From contig NZ_CANPWG010000046.1 in the NCBI RefSeq assembly GCF_947581915.1, positions 1 to 64,000 on the forward strand: a stretch of DNA of 64,000 nt. Reading direction: 5' to 3'. This stretch comes from Candidatus Palauibacter scopulicola. GTDB lineage: Bacteria > Gemmatimonadota > Gemmatimonadetes > Palauibacterales > Palauibacteraceae. The position numbers were made by a program, and so were the translations under genes. The notes under the pieces are model-generated. The model saw nothing but the letters and a program-made list of their open reading frames with translations. It ran no database searches and was not told the DNA's origin. This document shows positions 51,782 through 59,099 of the stretch, piece after piece. The first letter of the stretch is position 1; each line of letters begins with the position of its first letter.

Positions 51782-52176
51782 TCTTCGTAGACACGAACGT
51801 CTTCATGTATCACGTCGGAGGCGAGCACCCACTGCGCGACGAGGCGCGGGAGCTCGTCGCTCGATCGTTGCAGCGTTCCCAGAGGCTCGTGACCTCCGCG
51901 GAGGTGCTCCAGGAGTTGATCCACGTCTACATGCGCTCTGGGAAGACAGAGCCCAACCTCGCGGACGCGTTCACCTTGGCGCAGAGCTGTCTGGCCGACG
52001 TGTGGCCGGTCGAGAGAGCAGATGTCGAGCTAGCCCGCAATCTGTTGGTCCAGCACCCGGAACTTGGGGCGCGAGACCTCGTTCATCTTTCCTCCTGCAT
52101 CCGGCGGGAGCCCGACGACCTCATGACGTTCGACCGGGCGCTGGCCGCGGCCTGGCGTTCCCGGTCGCCCCGGTAG
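51778..52176 (+). CDS. vapC: VapC-type PIN-domain toxin
   Basis: 132 residues from a GTG overlapping the upstream stop. PIN blocks IFVDTNVFMYHVGGEH, TSAEVLQELIHVY, GARDLVHLSSCI and MTFDRALAAA carry the acidic residues. It forms one operon with the two antitoxin genes. Confidence 0.92.
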   Translation: MIFVDTNVFMYHVGGEHPLRDEARELVARSLQRSQRLVTSAEVLQELIHVYMRSGKTEPNLADAFTLAQSCLADVWPVERADVELARNLLVQHPELGARDLVHLSSCIRREPDDLMTFDRALAAAWRSRSPR

Positions 52177-52201
52177 CCGTGACAACAAGGAGAGCAGCGA
52201 G

Positions 52202-55200
52202 ATGACGGATTCGTCGAGGCGGCAGGCGTTGCGCGTGCGGTTGATGGTCGGTTTGGGCGTCCTGATGGGGCTTACCGGAGCCTCACTCTCCCGGGCGCCG
52301 GAAGTTCGGGCGCAGGAGGTCGATCAGGCGCTGGTGGCGGAAGTCGTCGCCGGCCTCCCCCTGCGCGAGATCGGTCCCGCGCTGATGGGCGGCCGGATCG
52401 CGGACATCGCCGTGCACCCGCACCGGAGCAGCACCTGGTACATCGCGGTCGGCTCCGGCGGGGTGTGGAAGACGACGAACGCGGGCGTGACGTGGGACGC
52501 GATCTTCGAGGACCAGTCCGTGTACTCGATCGGCGACGTCGCGATCGATCCCGACAACCCCGACGTGATGTGGGTGGGGACCGGGGAGAACGTGAGCGGG
52601 CGCCACGTCGGCTGGGGGGACGGCCTCTACCGCAGCCGCAACGGCGGGGAGACGTGGGAGAACGTCGGCCTCCGGGACTCGCAGCACATCGGGAAGATCC
52701 TCATCGATCCGCGCGACACCGACGTGATCCTGGTGGCGGCCGAGGGCTCCCTCTGGGCCGCGGGCGGCGACCGGGGCGTGTACAAGTCCACCGACGGCGG
52801 CGACTCGTGGCGGCTCGTGCTGGAGATCGACGAGAACACGGGCGTCACCGACATCGAGTTCGCGCCCGGCAACCCGGACATGGTCTACGCAGCGGCGTAT
52901 GAGCGGCGCCGCAAGATCTGGGGACACCTCGCCGGCGGTCCGAACTCGGGCATCTACAAATCCACCGACGGCGGCGAGAGCTGGCGCCGGATCACGGCCG
53001 GGCTCCCGAGCGGCGACGTGGGCAAGATCGGACTCGCCGTCACGCCGGCGAACCCCGAGGTCGTGTACGCGACCATGGAGGCGAACGACGAGGAGCGCGG
53101 CTTCTACCGGTCCCTCGACAAGGGGGAGAGCTGGGAGCGGCGGAACTCCTACATCTCCGGCGGCACCGGCCCCCACTACTACCAGGAGATCGAGGCCTCG
53201 CCGCACGACGCGGACGTCGTGTACCAGATGGACGTCTTCATCCAGGTCACGCGGGACGGGGGCGCGACCTTCGGCAACCTCGAGACGGCGCGCGACAAGC
53301 ACAGCGACAACCACGCGCTCTGGATCGACCCGGAGGACGCGCAGCACCTGATCGTCGGCACGGACGCCGGGCTGTACGAGAGCTTCGACGACGGCCGCAC
53401 CTTCCGGCACTTCCCGAACATGCCCATCTCGCAGTTCTACAAGCTGACGCTCGACAACGCGGAGCCGTTCTACAACGTGCTCGGCGGCGCGCAGGACCTC
53501 GGCACCCTGTGGGGCCCCGCCCGCACCACGAACATCGAGGGCGTGCGGAACCGGGACTGGTACGTGCCCATGGGGGCGGACGGCTACGCGGTCCAGATCG
53601 ATCCGAGGGACCCCGACATCCTCTACCTGCAAACGCAGCAGGGGAACCTCTACCGCTACGACCGGGAGAGCGAGGAAGCGCTCGACATCCAGGCGCAGCC
53701 CGCGCCCGGCGACCCGCCCGAACGCTGGAACTGGGACGCGCCGGTCCTCATCAGCCCGCACAACGCCGACCGCATCTACCACGGCTCGCAGCGCGTGTGG
53801 GCGAGCGACGACCGCGGCAACTCCTGGACGGCGATCAGCGGCGATCTGACGACGGACGTGAACCGCTACGAGCTGGAGTTCATGGGCCGCGTATGGAGCG
53901 TCGACGACCTCATCGACAACGGCGCCATGTCCAAGTACGCGACCCTCACCGGGATCTCCGAGTCGCCGGTGACGGCGGGCGTCATCTACACGGGCAGCGA
54001 CGACGGACTCATTCACGCGACGGAGGACGGCGGGGCGAACTGGCGGCTCGCGAACGCCCTCCCCGGGGTGCCCGAACGGGCGTTCATCAACGACGTGGAA
54101 GCGTCGCAGTTCGACGCGGCGACGGTCTTTGCCGTGGCGGACAACCACAAGGAGGGCGACTTCCGGCCGCTCGTGTTCGAGAGCAACGACGGGGGCCGGA
54201 CGTGGCGCTCGATCGCGGGAGATCTGCCGAACGGGACCATCCTGTGGGCGATCGAGCAGGACCACCTGAACCCGAACCTTCTCTTCCTCGGGGCCGAGTT
54301 CGGGATGTACGCGAGCGTGAACGGCGGCGAGAACTGGCACATGCTCCCCGGGCCCACGATCCCGCACCGGGATATCGAGGTCCAGCGCCGCGACAACGAC
54401 GTGGTCGGGTCGACCTTCGGCCGCGGCTTCCAGGTGCTGGACGACTACACGCCGCTGCGCGAACTGGCGGGCGGGGAGAACGCCGCCGTGGCCGCCGCGG
54501 ACGGCGGGGCGCTGTTCCCGGTTCGCGACGCGTGGTGGTACATCCCCTCGGTCCCGATGCAGGCGCGCGGCAAGCCGACGCTGGGGTCGGATGACTACAC
54601 GGCGCCGAACCCGGACTTCGGCGCCGTGATCTCCTACTACCTGCCCGAGACATCGACGACGATGGCGGCGGCGCGCCGCGCCGCCGAAGCGGAGGTGCGA
54701 GCGGCCGGGGGAGACGTGGCGTTCCCCGGCTACGACGTGCTGAACGAGGAGGCGACGGAGAGCGGCCCCCGGGCGCTAATCGCGATCGCCGATGGGGACG
54801 GTCGAACCGTGCGCTGGGTGACCGGCCCCGCCAGCCAGGGGCTGCACCGCGTGAGCTGGGACCTGCGGGCTCCCGCGCCCGATCCCATCGACCTCACGGT
54901 CCCCGGCTTCACGCCGCCGTGGGTGGGACCGCCCCAGGGACCCCTCGTCGCCCCGGGCGAATACTCCGCGCAACTCGTCGTCGTCACGACCGAGGGCGCG
55001 CGGGAAGTCGGTCAGGCGCAGACGTTTGAGGTGAAGCCGGTGCCCACGGCCGAGCCCGGCACGGACTTCGTCGCCGTCGTCGCCTTCCAGCACGAAACGT
55101 CGGAGTTGAGCCGCCGCATCGCCTCGGCGGGCGAAGAGGTCGGCCGCGCCCGCGACCGGCTCCGCCACATGCGGGCCGCGCTCCTCGAGGCGCCCGCCGC

Positions 55201-55531
55201 ACCGCTGGAACTGTTCGGAGACCTCGATGCGCTGGGCGCCGGCCTGCAGGACTTCTCGATCCGTCTCTTCGGCGACCCCGCCCGGCAGCGCCTCAACGAG
55301 CCCACCGTGCCCTCGATCTCGAACCGCGTGGGACGGGTGATCGGCGGCCACTGGGACACGCGCCAGACGCCGACGGCCACCCACCGCCGCAACCTGGAGA
55401 TCGCCGAGACGGACTTCGGCGTGTGGATGTCGGAGTTCCGGAACTTCATGGACGGCGCCTTCGCCAACGCCGAAAGCGCGCTCGAAGCCGCCGGCGCACC
55501 CTGGACCCCCGGCCGCCGCCTCCCCGGCTAG
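52202..55531 (+). CDS. Exported VPS10/BNR-repeat beta-propeller protein
   Basis: 1109 residues, starting after AAGGAGA. A signal peptide is followed by repeated BNR/Asp-box motifs: SGGVWKTTNAGVTW, DGLYRSRNGGETWENV, RGVYKSTDGGDSWRLV, SGIYKSTDGGESWRRI and later copies, forming a sortilin-type propeller of about ten blades. The last ~250 residues form another domain with a helical end (LSRRIASAGEEVGRARDRLR). Such proteins are numerous in Gemmatimonadota and Acidobacteriota; they may bind or process extracellular polymers, but a catalytic site is not evident. Confidence 0.9.
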   Translation: MTDSSRRQALRVRLMVGLGVLMGLTGASLSRAPEVRAQEVDQALVAEVVAGLPLREIGPALMGGRIADIAVHPHRSSTWYIAVGSGGVWKTTNAGVTWDAIFEDQSVYSIGDVAIDPDNPDVMWVGTGENVSGRHVGWGDGLYRSRNGGETWENVGLRDSQHIGKILIDPRDTDVILVAAEGSLWAAGGDRGVYKSTDGGDSWRLVLEIDENTGVTDIEFAPGNPDMVYAAAYERRRKIWGHLAGGPNSGIYKSTDGGESWRRITAGLPSGDVGKIGLAVTPANPEVVYATMEANDEERGFYRSLDKGESWERRNSYISGGTGPHYYQEIEASPHDADVVYQMDVFIQVTRDGGATFGNLETARDKHSDNHALWIDPEDAQHLIVGTDAGLYESFDDGRTFRHFPNMPISQFYKLTLDNAEPFYNVLGGAQDLGTLWGPARTTNIEGVRNRDWYVPMGADGYAVQIDPRDPDILYLQTQQGNLYRYDRESEEALDIQAQPAPGDPPERWNWDAPVLISPHNADRIYHGSQRVWASDDRGNSWTAISGDLTTDVNRYELEFMGRVWSVDDLIDNGAMSKYATLTGISESPVTAGVIYTGSDDGLIHATEDGGANWRLANALPGVPERAFINDVEASQFDAATVFAVADNHKEGDFRPLVFESNDGGRTWRSIAGDLPNGTILWAIEQDHLNPNLLFLGAEFGMYASVNGGENWHMLPGPTIPHRDIEVQRRDNDVVGSTFGRGFQVLDDYTPLRELAGGENAAVAAADGGALFPVRDAWWYIPSVPMQARGKPTLGSDDYTAPNPDFGAVISYYLPETSTTMAAARRAAEAEVRAAGGDVAFPGYDVLNEEATESGPRALIAIADGDGRTVRWVTGPASQGLHRVSWDLRAPAPDPIDLTVPGFTPPWVGPPQGPLVAPGEYSAQLVVVTTEGAREVGQAQTFEVKPVPTAEPGTDFVAVVAFQHETSELSRRIASAGEEVGRARDRLRHMRAALLEAPAAPLELFGDLDALGAGLQDFSIRLFGDPARQRLNEPTVPSISNRVGRVIGGHWDTRQTPTATHRRNLEIAETDFGVWMSEFRNFMDGAFANAESALEAAGAPWTPGRRLPG

Positions 55532-55537
55532 CTGCCT

Positions 55538-55556
55538 CCCCGGCTGGCCGCCGGGG
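55538..55556 (+). terminator. Hairpin after the propeller gene
   Basis: CCCCGGC pairs with GCCGGGG over 7 bp around the loop TGGCC, 6 bp downstream of the stop codon. No U-tract. Confidence 0.5.
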
Positions 55557-55567
55557 CCTCGCCGTCG

Positions 55568-55627
55568 GTCGTCAGTGGCCGATGGCGAGGCCGTCCTTGC
55601 GGGGGTCCGACGCGCCGGCCCAGCCGC
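55568..55627. repeat. 60-bp direct repeat, left copy (duplicated ggt 3' end)
   Basis: Identical over 60 bp to 56292-56351, which covers the last ~18 codons and stop of the ggt gene. Here the copy is separated from ggt by the higBA genes, so it is a remnant of the gene end. The offset between copies is 724 bp. Confidence 0.92.
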
Positions 55628-55656
55628 TACCTGGGTCTGCTCGCAACTAATAACGC

Positions 55657-55685
55657 TGGACGTCAATAACGCGTCGCGTTACTAT
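55657..55685 (+). promoter_or_regulatory. Promoter and operator of higBA
   Basis: TGGACG (55657-55662), 17 bp, TACTAT (55680-55685). The 15-bp palindrome TAACGCG-T-CGCGTTA (55667-55681) fills the spacer and touches the -10; AATAACGC also occurs as a direct repeat (55649-55656 and 55665-55672). The predicted transcript start lies at or within 2 bp of the GTG of higB, which would make the mRNA leaderless. Confidence 0.6.
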
Positions 55686-55690
55686 TCCAG

Positions 55691-55972
55691 GTGATCAAGA
55701 GATTCCGCGACCGTGATGCCGAGCGCCTCTTCCAGCGCCGTACCGTTCCGCGACTGGCGCCGGACGTTCAGCGAAGCGCGCTCCGAAAGCTCAGGATGCT
55801 CGACGCGGCCGTTGATCTTGCGGATCTCCGGGTGCCGCCGGGCAATCGGTTGAAGAAACTGAAGGGCGATCGGGCCGATCAGTACAGCATTCGCATCAAC
55901 AAGCAGTGGCGGATCTGTTTCCTCTGGCGCTCCGGAAACGCGTACGACGTCGAGATCGTCGACTACCATTAG
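55691..55972 (+). CDS. higB: HigB-family toxin
   Basis: 93 residues from a GTG. The HigB pattern KRFRDRDAERLFQRRTVPRL, RKLRMLDAAVDLADLRVPPG, NRLKKLKGDRADQYSIRINK and QWRICFLWRSGNAYDVEIVD matches the killer-protein family, which degrades mRNA at the ribosome. The stop is directly followed by the higA start. The cassette sits between the duplicated ggt ends. Confidence 0.94.
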   Translation: MIKRFRDRDAERLFQRRTVPRLAPDVQRSALRKLRMLDAAVDLADLRVPPGNRLKKLKGDRADQYSIRINKQWRICFLWRSGNAYDVEIVDYH

Positions 55973-56272
55973 GTGAGTGCAATGCCTGAAAAAACGCTCG
56001 CGCCGGTTCATCCCGGCGAGGTGCTGCTGGAAGAGTTTCTGGAGCCGATGGGAATCAGTCAGTACCGTCTGGCAAAGGACATCGACGTGGCTCCGGGCCG
56101 AATCAACCAGATTGTGCATGGAAGGCGTGCGGTCACCGCCAACACCGCCCTGCGGTTGTCCCACTACTTTGGAACATCGGCGCGATTCTGGCTCAATCTC
56201 CAGACAGGTTACGATCTGGACATGGCGAGGGACCTCCCCCTACCAGCGGAAATGCCCCGCGCGGCCGGATAG
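55973..56272 (+). CDS. higA: HigA-family antitoxin
   Basis: 99 residues from a GTG (an ATG at 55982 is an alternative). HPGEVLLEEFLEPMGISQYR with the helix-turn-helix RLAKDIDVAPGRINQIVHGR and FGTSARFWLNLQTGYDLDMA is the standard HigA. It directly follows higB. It has the same family pattern as the solitary HigA at 15.4 kb but is not a close copy. Confidence 0.94.
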   Translation: MSAMPEKTLAPVHPGEVLLEEFLEPMGISQYRLAKDIDVAPGRINQIVHGRRAVTANTALRLSHYFGTSARFWLNLQTGYDLDMARDLPLPAEMPRAAG

Positions 56273-56291
56273 CCCAACGTCACGATTGCGC

Positions 56292-56351
56292 GTCGTCAGT
56301 GGCCGATGGCGAGGCCGTCCTTGCGGGGGTCCGACGCGCCGGCCCAGCCGC
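56292..56351. repeat. 60-bp direct repeat, right copy (intact ggt 3' end)
   Basis: Contains the ggt stop (56296-56298) and its last codons. Identical to 55568-55627. Confidence 0.92.
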
Positions 56352-58008
56352 GCTCCAGCTTCATGACGAGCTGACCGCCGCCGAACGAGGCGCCCTCCCA
56401 GTCCACGAGTTCGTGGCCGAGTGCGCTCATGCCGGCTTCGAGTCCGTCGGTCAGCCGCTCGACCGCCACCCGGAGCCCGCCCATGTGGCGGAAGCGGGCC
56501 GCGTCGATCGCCTGCTGCGGGTCCATCCCGAACTCGATCATGTTGAGCACGACCTGCGTGTGTCCCTGCGGCTGCATCGACCCGCCCATGACGCCGAACG
56601 CCATCAGCGGCTCGCCGTCCCGCGTCACGAACCCGGGGATGAGCGTGTGGAAGGGCCGCTTGCCGGGCGCGACCTGGTTCGGGTGTCCGTCCTCCAGCGT
56701 GAACCCGGCCCCCCGGTTTTGCAGCACGAACCCCGTCCCCGGGACGACGACGCCGGAGCCGAACGAGCCGTAGATGGAGTGGATGAAGGAGACCATGTTC
56801 CCGTAGCGGTCGGCGACCGACAGGTAGATCGTCTCCGTGGCCGTCGCGAACTCGCCGGGCTCGACGCGCTCGGCGGCCACGGCCGGGTTGATGAGCGCCC
56901 GCCGCGACGCGAGGTAGTCGGGGTCGAGGAGTTGCTTCGGGTCGATCTCCATGTGGTCGGCATCCCCGACGTGCCTGGCCAGGTCCGCGAAAGCGACCTT
57001 CTTCGCCTCGATCAGGTGGTGGAGGTACTCGGGCGAGTTATGCCCCATGCCCGCCAGGTCGAACGGCTCGAGCATGCCCATCATCTGCAGGGCGGCGACG
57101 CCCTGGCCGGCGGGCGGCAGTTCCCAGATGGTCCACCCCTTGTAGTCCATCGACAGCGGCTCGACCCAGCGCACCTCCATCGCCGCCATGTCGGCCGGCG
57201 TCAGGTAGCCGCCGAGTTCCGCGAGTCCCTCGGCCACCCGCGTGCCCAGCTCACCTCCGTACATGGCGGCCGGGCCTTCCGCCGCGATCGTGCGCAGGGA
57301 ACGCGCGAAGTCGGGGTTCCTGAACCACTCGCCCGCTTCGGGTGCCCGCTCGCCGTCGATCAGGTAGGTCGCCGCGGCTCCCGGGTCCGCCTGCAGCTTG
57401 CCAAGCTGCCCCCGCCACTGGCCCGCGATGATCGGGGTGACGGGAAAGCCCTCCTCGGCCAGCGCGATGGCCGGCGCCACGAGTTCGGCGAGCGGGCGGC
57501 TCCCGTACTTCTCGTTGAGGGCGCCCCAGCCCGCGATCGCTCCCGGCACGGTCACCGCGCCCGGCCCCGAGCCCGGCACGCGGTCGTAGCCGTCCGCCCG
57601 GATCCGTTCCGGCGTCATGTGGGTCCCCGCGCGGCCCGTCGCGTCCAGGCCGACGAGTCGCCCCTCCTCCGCGGACCAGAAGAGCGCGAACAGGTCGCCG
57701 CCCAGTCCCGTCATGTGCGGCTCGACGAGCGAGAGCACGGACGAGGCCGCGATCGCCGCGTCGAACGCGTTGCCGCCGTCGCGCAGCACGCCGAGCGCGA
57801 CGCTCGACGCCATGGGCTGACTCGTCGCGACCATTCCGTTCGGCGCGTAGACGGTGGATCGCCCCGCCATGGACCCCGGAGCATTCATCGCGGCCTCCTG
57901 ACTTGACGAGTTTCTCAGGCTCTCCGCATCCGCGGTGCCGCACGCGGCGGCGGTCACGGGGAGGACGGCGAGGACGAGAGTGGTGGCAACATCGCGCATG
58001 CACATCAT
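56296..58008 (-). CDS. ggt: Gamma-glutamyltranspeptidase family protein
   Basis: 570 residues from the ATG at 58008, with AGGGGGAT upstream; the signal peptide ends in a lipobox TAAACG. Segments NGMVATSQPMASSVALGVLR, GGNAFDAAIAASSVLSLVEP and TGLGGDLFALFWS form the large subunit. The nucleophile Thr, at about residue 393 in TETIYLSVADRYGNMVSF, lies after the self-cleavage point. The oxyanion region is FGVMGGSMQPQGHTQ. It hydrolyses gamma-glutamyl bonds in glutathione or similar peptides in the periplasm. The gene end is duplicated across the higBA cassette. Confidence 0.94.
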   Translation of the reverse strand: MMCMRDVATTLVLAVLPVTAAACGTADAESLRNSSSQEAAMNAPGSMAGRSTVYAPNGMVATSQPMASSVALGVLRDGGNAFDAAIAASSVLSLVEPHMTGLGGDLFALFWSAEEGRLVGLDATGRAGTHMTPERIRADGYDRVPGSGPGAVTVPGAIAGWGALNEKYGSRPLAELVAPAIALAEEGFPVTPIIAGQWRGQLGKLQADPGAAATYLIDGERAPEAGEWFRNPDFARSLRTIAAEGPAAMYGGELGTRVAEGLAELGGYLTPADMAAMEVRWVEPLSMDYKGWTIWELPPAGQGVAALQMMGMLEPFDLAGMGHNSPEYLHHLIEAKKVAFADLARHVGDADHMEIDPKQLLDPDYLASRRALINPAVAAERVEPGEFATATETIYLSVADRYGNMVSFIHSIYGSFGSGVVVPGTGFVLQNRGAGFTLEDGHPNQVAPGKRPFHTLIPGFVTRDGEPLMAFGVMGGSMQPQGHTQVVLNMIEFGMDPQQAIDAARFRHMGGLRVAVERLTDGLEAGMSALGHELVDWEGASFGGGQLVMKLERGWAGASDPRKDGLAIGH

Positions 58009-58078
58009 TCGGCTTATCCCCCTGACTGATCCCCCTGAGGGTTGACGGTGGGGCCCGACCCCGGGCGCCGCACGCACA

Positions 58079-58981
58079 CTACGGCCTCCATGCGGCCATG
58101 GCATCCCAGCGCGGGTGACGCGTGACGTTCACCGGCTCCGATCCGTCCGCGCCCATCACGTAAATCTCGGAGTTCCCGTCCCGCTTGGTCGAGAACAGCA
58201 CGTACTCGCCGTCCGGCGACCAGCGCGGCAGTTCGTCCACTCCGGCGCGTCCCGAGAGGTTGGTCTGGCCGCTGCCATCCGCCCGCATCACGTAGATCTC
58301 CGCGTCGCCGATGTCCCGGTAGGACGTGAACACGATCCGCGATCCATCCGGCGACCAGGACGGGGAACGCGCGCCGCCCTCGGCGGGAAGCCGCGTGAGC
58401 CCCGTCCCGTCGGCCCCCATCGTCCACAGCGAGAACTGCCGGCCCCCGCCGCGGTCCGAGGCAAAGACGATCCGGGCGCCGTCGGGCGACCAGTCCGGAT
58501 CCACGTCGAACGACGACGGGCTCCTGGTGAGGTTGACCGGATTCGATCCGTCCACGTCGATCACCCAGATGTCCGGATCCCCGCTGCGCTCGGAGACGAA
58601 CACTACGCGCTTCCCGTCCGGGGACAGGCGTCCGGACCGGTCATACGCGGTGTCCCGCGTCACCGGCCTCCAGTCCGAGCCGTCCGCATCCATGACGAAG
58701 ATGTCGGGGTTACCGTCGAGCCAGCTCGTGAACACGATGCGTGAACCGTCCGGCGTCCAGCTGGGCTCGAGGTTCGTCTCCCCTTCCGGCGTGAGGGGCC
58801 GCTGCCCCGTCCCGTCCGCGTTCGCCACCCAGATGCGCATGAACCTCTCGCGGATCGAGGTGAAGACGATCTCGCCCGCCGCGGGCGATTCGGGACCCGT
58901 GGCGTCTCCGCACCCGAGCGCCACCAGCAGCGCTGCCAGTGACGCGTAGAGGAGCCGGCAGGGCGTCTTCCAGGCGTACAT
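58079..58981 (-). CDS. TolB/PD40-repeat propeller lipoprotein
   Basis: 300 residues, ending in the lipobox VALGCGD near the N-terminus. Six PD40 repeats of the TolB type follow, for example GTGQRPLTPEGETNLEPSWTPDGSRIVF and NPVNLTRSPSSFDVDPDWSPDGARIVFAS. The whole is a single six-bladed propeller. It probably binds proteins or glycans in the periplasm; no enzyme activity is indicated. Divergent from the large fusion gene at 59.1 kb. Confidence 0.88.
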   Translation of the reverse strand: MYAWKTPCRLLYASLAALLVALGCGDATGPESPAAGEIVFTSIRERFMRIWVANADGTGQRPLTPEGETNLEPSWTPDGSRIVFTSWLDGNPDIFVMDADGSDWRPVTRDTAYDRSGRLSPDGKRVVFVSERSGDPDIWVIDVDGSNPVNLTRSPSSFDVDPDWSPDGARIVFASDRGGGRQFSLWTMGADGTGLTRLPAEGGARSPSWSPDGSRIVFTSYRDIGDAEIYVMRADGSGQTNLSGRAGVDELPRWSPDGEYVLFSTKRDGNSEIYVMGADGSEPVNVTRHPRWDAMAAWRP

Positions 58982-59099
58982 GCCGTTCGTCCGTCCTCCA
59001 GGGTTCGGGAGATCTCGCGCTGCCTGGTCGCTCGTTGCGTCCCATCGGGTCGCGGACGAGCTTGCGCGACCGCGGTTCCGACCGGCCAGGGAGTCAAAG

